Source of the DNA: Lachnospiraceae bacterium
Lineage (GTDB): Bacteria > Bacillota > Clostridia > Lachnospirales > Lachnospiraceae
NCBI GenBank assembly: GCA_910574885.1
Contig: CAJTDD010000020.1
Coordinates: forward strand, 1 to 64,000
Length of the DNA: 64,000 bases
Direction of reading: 5' to 3'
Shown: in pieces, positions 51,910 to 61,306 of the stretch
Position numbering within the stretch: the first letter of the stretch is position 1
Layout: every line of letters starts with the position of its first letter
Translations under genes and position numbers: made by a program
Notes under the pieces: model-generated
Seen by the model: only the letters and a program-made list of their open reading frames with translations
Database searches by the model: none
What the model was told of the DNA's origin: nothing

Positions 51910-52947
51910 ATGGCAAATGAAGAGAAGGATTTAAGAGGGCTTGCCGGACGGATTTATGACCTGGATGAAGAGGTCTACCGGGAACTTGGCTCCTCTCTGG
52001 GGCGTGTGTTTAACGGGAAGAAGGACGACTGTATCGAGGAAACGGTACGGATGATGCATGAGCGGAACGAGGCGCATATCCTGAGAAATGAGCTTGCGCT
52101 GATCAGCAATATGGCGCGGACGATTCCAGATCAGGCGAGTAAGAAAAGGATCATGGCAAAGTATGATGAGATTCTGAAAGCAGTCACGGAGCTTCCAGCC
52201 AGTTTTACCCAAGGGGATATTCTGGATCAGAAGATTGCGCAGTTAAATACGTTGAATCTGCAGTCGCGTTTTGCGGAAAATGACCACCTGATTATCTGTA
52301 TCGGGCGTACTTACGGCTGCGGCGGCAGTGAGATAGGGTTTACGCTGGCGGATACTTTGAAGATTAATTACTATGATGTTGAGATATTTGACGAGGTATT
52401 GAAACGGTTAGAGGCGGAGAAGGCTTCCGTGCTGGATCGGGGCGGTTATCCTTATAAGAAGGGAGAGGGGGATAACCGACAGTATTTGAATGAGATCCCG
52501 GCATTTACCCCTGCGCCGAAATCGACGCTCAAGGAAAAATTCAGGGAGTTCAACCGGTATCACGGGCTGCCTAAGAAGGACGCCGTGTTTTTTAACCAGA
52601 GTGATTTGCTGTGCGATATGGCAAAAAAGGAAGATTTTGTGGTGATGGGGCGGTGTGCGGATGCGATACTGACCAACAACCGTATCCCGCATATTAGTAT
52701 CTTTATCACAGCCCCCTTAGAACAGCGGGTACACCGGGTTATGGAAGTGCGCGGGGTCGAGAATGAGAAGAAGGCGAAACGTCTGTTAGCCCGGCTCGAC
52801 AAGGCACATATTAAATATTATAAGTATTATACGGGGCGCAACTGGGGGAAGGCAAGGAATTACGACCTGTGTATTAACAGCGCAAGTTATGGGATTCAAG
52901 GGTCTGTGGATTTAATCATGCGGATGATTAGCGGGCGTGGGGAGTAA
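51910..52947 (+). CDS. Cytidylate-kinase-like family protein
   Basis: A 345-residue protein. Residues 1 to about 125 are a helical N-terminal domain with many acidic residues; from LIICIGRTYGCGGSEIG (P-loop-like) onward it belongs to the cytidylate-kinase-like AAA family, with FVVMGRCADAIL and the basic lid segment EKKAKRLLARLDKAHIKYYKYYTG (part: RLLARLDKAH). Related proteins are common in clostridia beside transporters; their substrate is unknown. AAGGAGG precedes the ATG. Confidence 0.82.
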   Translation: MANEEKDLRGLAGRIYDLDEEVYRELGSSLGRVFNGKKDDCIEETVRMMHERNEAHILRNELALISNMARTIPDQASKKRIMAKYDEILKAVTELPASFTQGDILDQKIAQLNTLNLQSRFAENDHLIICIGRTYGCGGSEIGFTLADTLKINYYDVEIFDEVLKRLEAEKASVLDRGGYPYKKGEGDNRQYLNEIPAFTPAPKSTLKEKFREFNRYHGLPKKDAVFFNQSDLLCDMAKKEDFVVMGRCADAILTNNRIPHISIFITAPLEQRVHRVMEVRGVENEKKAKRLLARLDKAHIKYYKYYTGRNWGKARNYDLCINSASYGIQGSVDLIMRMISGRGE

Positions 52948-52995
52948 GGCAGGCGATTTTGAATTTCAGGGATAGTTCAAGACGATTTAATCATT

Positions 52996-53028
52996 AAAAA
53001 TCGCAGAGTTGAATACTCTGCGATTTTT
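52996..53028 (+). terminator. Hairpin terminator / IS terminus, third copy
   Basis: CGCAGAGT and ACTCTGCG arms extended by A5/T6 around loop TGAAT. It ends the antiporter-kinase transcript and is nearly the same hairpin as at 9101-9134; some 50 bases that follow are also shared. It probably marks one end of the decayed IS4-type element. Confidence 0.75.
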
Positions 53029-53171
53029 TCTTAATCAGCACATCTATTATAACTATCTAAGATACATAAATCAATACCTAACTCAAACTTCGCACATGGA
53101 TTTTAGCTATGCACCTTGAAAATTCAATATCTGGCAATAATTTAATTATCAAAGAACAGCCTTTTGGAACA

Positions 53172-53635
53172 CTATGCTACTATTAATTGGGATTGTAGCA
53201 GGGATGGCAGGGTGCTGATAAAAGTGTCAACCAGTTCATCTATCTTTTCATCAACAAGATCACAGTGTTCCTCTAAAAGTTTCCGGAACATTTGAAGCAG
53301 CATTTGAAATGCCTGCATCCATGTGATGTCAGACATTTCGTCAGAAAAGTACAGAAACAGTTCTCCAAGTGAGCGGTTGTCGTTTGATTCCCTGTTTTCG
53401 ATGGACAGCATCATATACCTGGTAAAAACAACTGCCGTATGGGCGGTCATTGCATCAAAAGAAAGGCAATGGCATTCTTTGCTGAGCCTGAGATAACTCT
53501 TGCAGACTTTGAAGAATACTTCGATATCCCAGCGTTTTCCATAAAGGCGGATGATTTCATCTTCACATAAGGATGTATCTGTTGTGATAAGGCAGAGGTA
53601 TTCCTTGCGTTTATTCCTGTTGCGGACATATACAA
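53172..53635 (-). pseudogene. IS4-type transposase, C-terminal fragment
   Basis: Leftward frame encoding about 155 residues of a DDE transposase: YVRNRNKRKEYLCLITTD, then the catalytic-glutamate region IIRLYGKRWDIEVFFK, and a helical tail ending at 53172. All upstream domains are missing because the reading is cut at 53635/53636, the exact left terminus of the adjacent IS1634-type element. The element can no longer move on its own. Its 3' side carries the hairpin repeat. Confidence 0.85.
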
Positions 53636-55357
53636 CCTAAAATCCCGTTGAATTATACACAGGTCATACGGTGACCTGGTATAACTCAATAATCTCCCGT
53701 TGACGTTTGGTCGGTGTTGTTACAAGCTTTTTACGTTTACCTTCAATGGATACTTGTTTTAGAGATTTCATTTCACTAAAGATTTCTTGAAGGTTATGAT
53801 TGCGTGTCCATCCGTGTTCTTCCATAACATTTTTCAGATAGGTAGTCAGGATAAGCGCAATAAACTGGATAAATATACGTCCCTCCATGGTTGCGTTTGA
53901 GTGAATCCTCAAACGTTTCATATCCAGATCGTTTTTGAGATCGTCAAAACCTTTTTCGACAGCATCCTTTTGGCGATATGCCCGCAATGCCTCGGCAGCA
54001 TCTTTGGTTTTATTGCTTATCATTACAAACCAGCCAATACTATTCTGCTTATGTTTGCTGATTGCCCCTTCATTATACTCTACCTTCCGTCCACGTTTCG
54101 GAAGGTCTTTGACAATGAAATAGTTGTTATAAAATGCCTGGTTTTCAGATTTCTCCTTACAGTTTACCAACTCGTCATAGCACTGGAGCAGCTTATGCGT
54201 AAATTTTTTGTGTTCCAATTCCGCCTTCAGACTATCATAATACGTATGGATATAACATCTGTGCCCATTCCACTTCGTACATTTTGTTACCGCGTAAAGG
54301 TCATCCTCACCAATACTGATAAAATTTTTATGGGAATCCATTCCTGTCCGGTTTTCCTCTACTGCGTTTGTAGCGATAGAAGCAGTAAATGGAATGCCAA
54401 CGCTAAAACGATAATGGCTGTTATATAGCGCATTGATATTTGCCTCACTAAAAAACCCCTTATCCATGACCAGATGAACAGAACGTGATCCCAAAAGCTT
54501 TAAGTTGGCAAGACTTTCATCTATTGTAGATACATCTTTGATACTTCCTGAAAGTATCCTATAGTATATAGGCAGATGGGATTCTTCACTGGTCAACATC
54601 AGGAGGTTGACATGGGGAAGATCCTCACCATCCCGATTATATCCCCAGCGAATATAGTCAATAAACTCACTGTAGGACGAAATACTTGTTATATCAAGGG
54701 CAAAATACCCTTTATTGTGTTTGGCCGCAATCCATTTCCCGAAAAAATCCTGTTGCAGTGAAGAGGTGATACGACTTAGTAGTTCGCTGACACGCTGGTC
54801 TGCAAGTTTAGACTGGTATGGATGTTGGTTATAGGCAGACCATTGTTCTACATGGCAAAGCGCATTTCCTTCACTGGCAAGATAATAAGCACAGGTAAGG
54901 ATACGCTCCCAATCTTCTGGAAAAGAGGAGCGTAAGATTTTGACAAGCCCTGTTTCGCGAGCAGCTTTATCAAGAAGCAACGCCGGCCCGATTGTAGACA
55001 CGCGGCAATGTTCTGTTTGTGGATCCGCTTTGTTAGTGGCAACAGATTTTTTTCTGGTTGGAATGATTACATTTGTTTCAGGATGCAGCTTGCCAACACA
55101 TTTACGATGGTGCTTTGTTTTTTGCTCCGTTTTATCCCAATAAGATTCATTCTCGTATACATAAGTGGTTCCGTTGGGGTTTTTAACATAAACATATGAT
55201 GCCATACTACAATCCTCTTTCCTGTATATAATATATAATTATACTATATAATTTATACACAGATTTGTAAATAGAAAAAAGTAAAAAACATCAGTATTTA
55301 TGCGGGTTCTCAACACTTTTATACTAGATTATGTGTATAATTTATCGGGAGTTTAGG
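53636..55357 (-). mobile_element. IS1634-type insertion sequence, complete, 1722 bp
   Basis: Imperfect terminal inverted repeats bound the element: CCTAAAATCCCG...AATTATACACA at 53636-53661 and its reverse complement, ending GGGAGTTTAGG, at 55332-55357. One transposase gene fills it. No target duplication is visible: the left flank is IS4 transposase and the right flank is an FkbH-like gene. That suggests recombination or deletion next to the element after insertion. Confidence 0.8.
53664..55205 (-). CDS. IS1634-family transposase
   Basis: Full-length DDE transposase of 513 residues. The first catalytic Asp is in YFALDITSISS, the second in HLVMDKGFFSEANI, and the Glu in KDAVEKGFDDLKNDLDMKRL-type segment (VEKGFDDLKND). 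N-terminal residues MASYVYVKNPNGTTYVYE are typical of the IS1634 group. No frameshift or stop is seen, so it should be active. It occupies almost the whole element. Confidence 0.93.
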   Translation of the reverse strand: MASYVYVKNPNGTTYVYENESYWDKTEQKTKHHRKCVGKLHPETNVIIPTRKKSVATNKADPQTEHCRVSTIGPALLLDKAARETGLVKILRSSFPEDWERILTCAYYLASEGNALCHVEQWSAYNQHPYQSKLADQRVSELLSRITSSLQQDFFGKWIAAKHNKGYFALDITSISSYSEFIDYIRWGYNRDGEDLPHVNLLMLTSEESHLPIYYRILSGSIKDVSTIDESLANLKLLGSRSVHLVMDKGFFSEANINALYNSHYRFSVGIPFTASIATNAVEENRTGMDSHKNFISIGEDDLYAVTKCTKWNGHRCYIHTYYDSLKAELEHKKFTHKLLQCYDELVNCKEKSENQAFYNNYFIVKDLPKRGRKVEYNEGAISKHKQNSIGWFVMISNKTKDAAEALRAYRQKDAVEKGFDDLKNDLDMKRLRIHSNATMEGRIFIQFIALILTTYLKNVMEEHGWTRNHNLQEIFSEMKSLKQVSIEGKRKKLVTTPTKRQREIIELYQVTV

Positions 55358-56953
55358 TTTTATGAGAGCGAATATGGCCGGTATTGGCAGGATGTGATGT
55401 TCGATAATGAAGAATTGGCACAGTTCAGACCTGACGTCATCTATATACATACAAGCAACCGCAACATTACTGCCTATCCGAAGTTGACCGATTCCAGAAA
55501 AACAGTGGACGCTCTTTTGGATACAGCCTATCATCATTTTTCGGACATGTGGGATAAGATAGAAGAAAAGTACGGATGCATTATCATCCAGAATAATTTT
55601 GATTATCCATACTGGAGGCTGCAGGGCAACAGGGAGGCGGCCGATTATCATGGTACTGTGAATTTCATCACGCGGCTTAATTTAAGGTTTGCCGAGTATG
55701 CACAGGGACATGGTAAGTTTTTTATTAATGACATCAACTATTTATCTGCGTCCTTTGGCCTTGATAAATGGTTCGATCCTTTCTGCTGGTTCATGTATAA
55801 ATATGCGCTTTCCATGAAAGCGATTCCAGCACTGGCGCACAGCGTGTCAAATATCATAAAATCGTTGTATGGCAAGAACAAAAAGGCGTTCGCGCTGGAT
55901 CTTGATAATACGCTCTGGGGCGGGATTGTGGGTGATGATGGACCGGACAATCTGAAGATTGGGAAGGAGACGCCCACGGGTGAGGCATATACGGAGTTTC
56001 AGGAATATCTGAAAGCGCATCAGCAGCTTGGCGTGATTCTTAACGTTATCAGTAAGAATGAGAATGAGAATGAGAACGCTTTAGCAGGACTTGCTCACCC
56101 GGAGATGACGCTGAAATCGGATGATTTTATCACGATTAAAGCGAATTGGAAACCCAAATCGCAGAATCTTCTGGATGTTGCCCATACCCTTTCCCTGATG
56201 CCGGACAGCTTTGTTTTTGTGGACGACAATCCTGCGGAACGGGACCTCATAAGACAGCAGGTCAGGAATGCTGCGGTTCCGGAAGTTGGGGACAAGCCGG
56301 AAGGCTTCATCAGGGCTATCGATAAGATGGGGTATTTTGAAATGACTGTGGTTTCTGCCGATGATGCCGGCCGTGAGAAGATGTATAAGGAGAACGCCGA
56401 AAGGGCAAAGGCAGAACTGGCATTTTCTGACTATCGTGCGTATTTGTTATCTCTGAATATGAAAGCGGAGATTGAAGCATTTATTCCAGCCTATCATGGC
56501 CGGATTGCTCAGCTCAGCAATAAGAGCAATCAATTCAATCTGACTACAAGGAGATACACGCAGGCAGAGATTGAACAGATTGCAGCGGATGAATCCTATA
56601 TCACTTTGTATGGGAAGCTTGCTGACAAATTCGGAGATAACGGTGTTGTGTCGGTTGTTATTGGTCATCAGACGGATGGCATACTGGACATTGAACTCTG
56701 GATTATGAGTTGCCGAGTCCTTAAACGCGATATGGAATATGCTATGATGGACAGGCTGGTACAGGAGGGGTATCAGCGCAATGTCCAGAACCTTATCGGT
56801 CATTATTATCCCACAGCCAAGAATGGCATGGTCAAGGAATTCTATGGTAGTATGGGTTTCACCAAGACCCAAGAGGATGAGGCAGGGAACAGCAGGTGGG
56901 AGATGGCTGTGGAAAGCTATAAAGCGAAGAACCATGTGATCAGTGTGAAATGA
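55331..56953 (+). pseudogene. FkbH-like HAD-IIIC phosphatase/GNAT protein, 5' truncated by the IS
   Basis: HAD-superfamily IIIC/FkbH-like protein. The HAD core starts at FALDLDNTLWGGIVGDDG near residue 190 and has VFVDDNPAERDLIRQ; a GNAT-like domain follows (NKSNQFNLTTRRYT). FkbH proteins load glyceryl units onto carrier proteins. The first nine codons from ATG 55331 lie in the IS terminal repeat; native sequence begins with FYESEYG at 55358, so roughly 50 N-terminal residues are lost. The remaining frame is intact to 56953. A triplicated hexamer encodes NENENEN. A truncated product could still be made. Confidence 0.8.
56056..56079 (+). repeat. GAATGA hexamer repeat in the FkbH-like gene
   Basis: Three exact copies of GAATGA followed by one degenerate copy, coding alternating Asn and Glu where relatives have only one or two such residues. 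Six-base units keep the frame, so copy number changes would lengthen the loop rather than switch the gene. Confidence 0.65.
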
Positions 56954-57035
56954 CATTTAGTTTTATAGTGATTAACGGGTTTTATTTTCCTCTATTTTAT
57001 GTTACAATCTTCAAGAAGATGGGAGGATATAACAA

Positions 57036-57449
57036 ATGAAAAAGTTTATGGAAGAGTTCAAGGCATTTATCGCGCGCGGCAATGTCATGGATATGGCAGT
57101 TGGTATCATTATAGGCGGCGCCTTCACAAGTATCGTTACATCTCTGGTGGAAGATATTATCAATCCGCTGCTCGGATTGTTTGGAGGAATGAATTTTGAC
57201 CGTTTGCATGTGAAGCTGCTGGGGGAAGTCACGCTTAACTATGGGAAATTTATCACTGCTGTCGTGAATTTCCTGATCATGGCATTCATCGTATTTTTGC
57301 TTATGAAAGTGGTAAATGGCATGGGTGACAAGATTACAAGAAAAGAAGCGGAAGAGATACCAACAACAAAAAAATGTCCTTTCTGTAAGAGTGAAATAGC
57401 AGTTGATGCGACAAGATGTCCGAATTGTACATCTGAGCTTTCTTGCTAA
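57036..57449 (+). CDS. mscL: Large-conductance mechanosensitive channel with zinc-ribbon tail
   Basis: MscL of 137 residues. The N-terminal helix and TM1 (FIARGNVMDMAVGIIIGGAF) and TM2 (FLIMAFIVFLLMKVV) are standard; the channel opens under turgor shock. Instead of the usual short helical bundle the C-terminus carries CPFC and CPNC pairs spaced like a rubredoxin-type zinc ribbon, as in some clostridial MscL proteins. GATGGGAGGATATAACA supplies the ribosome site. Single gene between the FkbH fragment and the leftward exporters. Confidence 0.93.
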   Translation: MKKFMEEFKAFIARGNVMDMAVGIIIGGAFTSIVTSLVEDIINPLLGLFGGMNFDRLHVKLLGEVTLNYGKFITAVVNFLIMAFIVFLLMKVVNGMGDKITRKEAEEIPTTKKCPFCKSEIAVDATRCPNCTSELSC

Positions 57450-57510
57450 CCCACTCTGTTATGTCCGGTCTGCCGGCATGCAGCGTATAATATGGAATAG
57501 AAGTGATATT

Positions 57511-57542
57511 CAGGCGTATGGGATGAGAGGCTCATACGCCTG
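57511..57542. terminator. Hairpin between convergent mscL and ABC exporter genes
   Basis: CAGGCGTATG pairs with CATACGCCTG around a 12-base loop. Only short T runs flank it, so it is a weak bidirectional terminator for the two converging genes. Confidence 0.5.
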
Positions 57543-57570
57543 ATTTGCAATGGCCATAGAGTGGATACCG

Positions 57571-59442
57571 CTAACCGGTGTTCACATAATATTGCGCCTG
57601 TGCGTGCCACAGTTCATAATATTTCCCCGTTTCATCCGCAACCAGTTCCTCATGGCTGCCCCGTTGGATGATTGCCCCCTCGTGGAACACCGCAATCTCA
57701 TCGCAGAATTTACAGGAGGAGAGGCGGTGGCTGATGTAGACAGCCGTCTTATCGCCTGCAATGTCGTTAAATTTAGAATAGATTTCCATCTCCGCCACAG
57801 GGTCCAGGGCGGCCGTAGGCTCGTCCAGTATGATGAACGACGCGTCTTTGCATAACGCCCTTGCAAGCGCGATTTTCTGTGCTTCCCCGCCGGAGATGTC
57901 TACGCCGTTTTGCTCCATTTCTTTATAAAGATAGGTGTCAAGCCCCTCGGGCATGGCGGTAAGCCTGTCGCTAAATCCTGCCTGCTCTAGGCATTTCCTG
58001 GCGCGTCCGCGGTCATAGTCTGCTTTGCCGGCGACATTCTCTCCCAGCGGAAGGGAAAATAGCCGGAAGTCCTGGAATACGACGGAGAAAAGGTTGATGT
58101 AATCGTCGTACCGATATTTTCGGATGTCAATTCCGTTCAGTAAAATCTGCCCCTCGCAAGGGTCGTATAGACGGCAAAGCAGCTTGATAAATGTGGTCTT
58201 CCCAGAGCCGTTCATACCTACGACGGCGAGACGGCTCCCAATCCGGAACTTTAAGTTTACATGGCGCAGTGCATACTGGCTGCTGCCGGGATACCGGAAG
58301 GAAACGTCCCGGAATTCAATCTCATACCGCCGGTCGGAACGTTTTTCCGTGGTGAGGCTGCCCTGATACATGGCGTTTGGCAGGTCCAGAAACTCGAAGG
58401 AGGTTTTCAGGAATTCACCGTTGGAATACAGGGAACCCATATATTTCAGGAAGTCAGAGATTCCCTGGAATAATTTGGTGATAGAGCTTATGTATTGTGT
58501 CACGGAGCCGACGCCGAAAGCGCCGGCAAAGGATTTCAGGCATACGAACAGGTAGGCCGTCCCGGTCAGCAGCCCGGAAATGAGCTTGGCACAAACAGCC
58601 CACATGCCCATTGGACCCCGTGCGAGTTTGACAATTTCGCCTCCGGAGCTGTATATATCAATATGTTTCAGATAGTGGACATACACATTTTCATGCTGGT
58701 TGTAGGTCCGGAGGTCTTCCGCGCGTGTTCTTTCGTCGCGTATAAATCCATAAAAGCTAAAGTAACGGTTGCCCAGTTTTGCCGATGATGCAAATTTCGT
58801 CCAGTAACGGCTGCTTCGGTTGGAACATACAGGGGAGAGTACCGTTGCCAGCAACATGAACGCCGCAATGCTTAACGTACAGAGCGGATGGTTCAGGACT
58901 GCAAAGCGGCTGCCTTTTGGGACAATGGACAGGAACAGGCTGACGGTCATGCAGATGCCGCCCAGGCATTGGAGGGCAGCCGTGGCAAGCGGCTCAAATA
59001 TCAATATGGTAAACCGGAATCCCCAGCTCATCCAGTTGTTATTTTGGAGGATTTGGGAATAGAGGTCAAAAACATATTGCCGGTCAATGTCTACATAATC
59101 CAGGGTAAACATTTTGTCCATGTAGATTTTGCCGTGGACGCAGTCGGAGGAGTGCATTTCATAGTATTTCCAGCGGGTAAGTATCCCTTCGGTTAAAGCC
59201 AGTATTGCGGCCGAAGCTAACTGTAGGATTACTAGCCTGAGAAGCTCCTTGGGGTTCCGGTTCCCTGCCAGTTCATTGATAATCCGGGCAGACAGCCATA
59301 TCGTAACATACGGGCTCAGCGCCTGAAAAGCGGAGGACGCCGCAATCGATAAGAGCAATCTGGGGCAAAGCCGCTGCCAGATTACGAGGGCGCGGTAATT
59401 CAGTTTGAGCGCCTCCCTGCGGGTTAATTTGTTTTTTGCCAT
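57571..59442 (-). CDS. ABC exporter, membrane and ATPase domains fused (third of three)
   Basis: A 623-residue half-transporter. The N-terminal membrane domain (about six helices, residues 1-330) is followed by an ATPase with Walker A VGMNGSGKTTFIK, signature DISGGEAQKIALARAL, Walker B SFIILDEPTAALD and switch His in YISHRLSS. It lies 6 bases after the second exporter gene and is similar in style, so the two probably form a heterodimer. Peptide, lipid or drug export is likely; the substrate is unknown. Confidence 0.9.
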   Translation of the reverse strand: MAKNKLTRREALKLNYRALVIWQRLCPRLLLSIAASSAFQALSPYVTIWLSARIINELAGNRNPKELLRLVILQLASAAILALTEGILTRWKYYEMHSSDCVHGKIYMDKMFTLDYVDIDRQYVFDLYSQILQNNNWMSWGFRFTILIFEPLATAALQCLGGICMTVSLFLSIVPKGSRFAVLNHPLCTLSIAAFMLLATVLSPVCSNRSSRYWTKFASSAKLGNRYFSFYGFIRDERTRAEDLRTYNQHENVYVHYLKHIDIYSSGGEIVKLARGPMGMWAVCAKLISGLLTGTAYLFVCLKSFAGAFGVGSVTQYISSITKLFQGISDFLKYMGSLYSNGEFLKTSFEFLDLPNAMYQGSLTTEKRSDRRYEIEFRDVSFRYPGSSQYALRHVNLKFRIGSRLAVVGMNGSGKTTFIKLLCRLYDPCEGQILLNGIDIRKYRYDDYINLFSVVFQDFRLFSLPLGENVAGKADYDRGRARKCLEQAGFSDRLTAMPEGLDTYLYKEMEQNGVDISGGEAQKIALARALCKDASFIILDEPTAALDPVAEMEIYSKFNDIAGDKTAVYISHRLSSCKFCDEIAVFHEGAIIQRGSHEELVADETGKYYELWHAQAQYYVNTG

Positions 59443-59448
59443 GGCTGT

Positions 59449-61272
59449 TTACCTCCCTTGTCCCTTTTCTTGATAATAATGGCTTTGTACCTTGAATAAT
59501 TCCGCATATCTTCCGCAAAGTGAAAGCAGGGAATCGTGTGTGCCTTCCTCGGCAATCCGACCGTTTTCCAGGAAAAGAATCCGGTCGCAGAAACGGGTGG
59601 AGGCAAGCCTGTGGGAGATGAACAGGGCAGTCCGTCCCTTTGTCAATTCGCTGTATTTCAGATAGATTTCATTTTCCGCTATGGGGTCGAGGGCGGCGGC
59701 AGGTTCGTCAAGAAGGAGAATGGGCGCGTCCTTGTAGAATGCCCGCGCCAGCATTAGCTTCTGCAGCTGTCCTCCGGATAATTCGACTCCGTCCTCATGG
59801 ACTTGCCTTCCAATATGCGTGTCAAGGCCATGGGGAAGCGATTTCACAGTGTCTGCCATACCGGCCTGTTTCAGGCACATCCAGACTCTATCCATATCAA
59901 TGCTGTCTACCCTTTGCGCTACGTTCTCTGCAACACTGGCTTCCAGGACAGAAAAATTCTGGAACACGGAGGAAAACAGGCTGTAGTAATCCCTTCGGTT
60001 GTACTGCCGGATGTCTTCTCCGTTCAACAGGACGCGTCCTGTTGTGGGATCAAGGAATCCGCAAATAAGTTTTACAAGGGTGGTCTTGCCTGCGCCGTTT
60101 GGGCCGACGATGGCAAGTTTTTCACCGGGACGGACGGCCAGGCTGATATGGGAGACGGCGTCCAAAGAAGCGCCCGGGTATCGGAAGGATACGTCCTCTA
60201 GGCAAAGTTCATATTTCATGCCCGGGTCTTTGGGAAGCGCAATCCCGTCCTCGAACCGGAACGGTTCCGGCCAATCCAGGAATTCGCGGACGGTATTAAG
60301 TTCCAGGCTTTGCTTGTGCAGTGTCGCAAACTGTTCCAGAATTTCCATAACCCATTGGGTGAATCCGCTGACGGCCGAGAAGTAAAGCAGGAAATCTGAT
60401 GCAGGAAGCCCTTCGCGGATTGTTATCCCGAGCAGGTATGCATAAGCTGCACCGTTTCTAAGTAAGGCCAGCAAAAGGTCTATGATGTTTGTAAGGAGGT
60501 ATACCTTCTCCCTTCTGGCAAGGAACGACTGGTACAGGCGAAAGGTGCGGTCCCATACGTCTGTGAGCCAGGGACGCAGCCCGAAGATTCGGATGTCTTT
60601 GGCAAAATTGCGCTGAGTCCCTGTCTGGCGGATATAATCCATCTGCTTTTGGTAGGCTGCCTCTTCTTCCCTGTGGCGGTAACCCCATTCGCTCAGCCGG
60701 TTGTTGAGGAAGAAGCCGGTTGTAGTAGTCAGGAGGACTGCCCCAATCAGGAGAAGGGGAAGCCCGGACAAAAGCAAGAGGTAAATCAGGAAGCACATGA
60801 CATTCCACAATATCATAACCCAGGTATGCCAGATTGCTTCTGAGGACGATGAGTTGGACGAACACACCTGATAGGCTTTGCTTTTGAAGCTGATAAAATT
60901 TGTGTCCAGAAGATTAGAGTAAGAGGTCCTGGCATGTTTGCTTCCAATCTGCCGGATGATTTCCATGCGTAAGTCCACACGTCCGAACATGGCGTTTTCG
61001 GACAGGTATGCAAGAAGCGGGTTGCATATTAAAAGTATGCCGCTGAAGATAACGATTGTTGCCAGCAATTCCGAAAGCGGCGTATGTTGTTCCAGGTTCC
61101 TCAAGATGGAAGGAGTGAACAGAAGTTCTGCAACGGAACTTACGGTAAGCAAAAACGCCGGAATAATGCACATGAATACGACGCTTGGGCGGATTTTAAA
61201 GGCAAGGCATACCATGAAGCCGGTATTCTGCCATAGGTTATACTTGGGTTTTTTTGTGCTTGTTTCGGTCAT
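59449..61272 (-). CDS. ABC exporter, membrane and ATPase domains fused (second of three)
   Basis: A 607-residue half-transporter with an N-terminal six-helix domain and C-terminal ATPase: Walker A VGPNGAGKTTLVK, signature ELSGGQLQKLMLARAF, Walker B PILLLDEPAAALD, switch His FISHRLAS. DEPAAALD rather than DEPTSALD and its match to the next gene support a paired role. GGAGGTAACAT precedes the ATG on its strand. Substrate unknown. Confidence 0.9.
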   Translation of the reverse strand: MTETSTKKPKYNLWQNTGFMVCLAFKIRPSVVFMCIIPAFLLTVSSVAELLFTPSILRNLEQHTPLSELLATIVIFSGILLICNPLLAYLSENAMFGRVDLRMEIIRQIGSKHARTSYSNLLDTNFISFKSKAYQVCSSNSSSSEAIWHTWVMILWNVMCFLIYLLLLSGLPLLLIGAVLLTTTTGFFLNNRLSEWGYRHREEEAAYQKQMDYIRQTGTQRNFAKDIRIFGLRPWLTDVWDRTFRLYQSFLARREKVYLLTNIIDLLLALLRNGAAYAYLLGITIREGLPASDFLLYFSAVSGFTQWVMEILEQFATLHKQSLELNTVREFLDWPEPFRFEDGIALPKDPGMKYELCLEDVSFRYPGASLDAVSHISLAVRPGEKLAIVGPNGAGKTTLVKLICGFLDPTTGRVLLNGEDIRQYNRRDYYSLFSSVFQNFSVLEASVAENVAQRVDSIDMDRVWMCLKQAGMADTVKSLPHGLDTHIGRQVHEDGVELSGGQLQKLMLARAFYKDAPILLLDEPAAALDPIAENEIYLKYSELTKGRTALFISHRLASTRFCDRILFLENGRIAEEGTHDSLLSLCGRYAELFKVQSHYYQEKGQGR

Positions 61273-61306
61273 ATGTTACCTCCGGATCGATTGTTATGTC
61301 AGTGGC

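Noticed and set aside
53447-53689. 80-codon - strand frame across the IS left terminus
   Set aside because: It spans two elements in the wrong frame; the true remnant reads YVRNRNKRKEY in another frame.
55331-56953. Calling the FkbH-like gene intact
   Set aside because: The first nine codons are IS terminal repeat and the usual N-terminal segment is absent.
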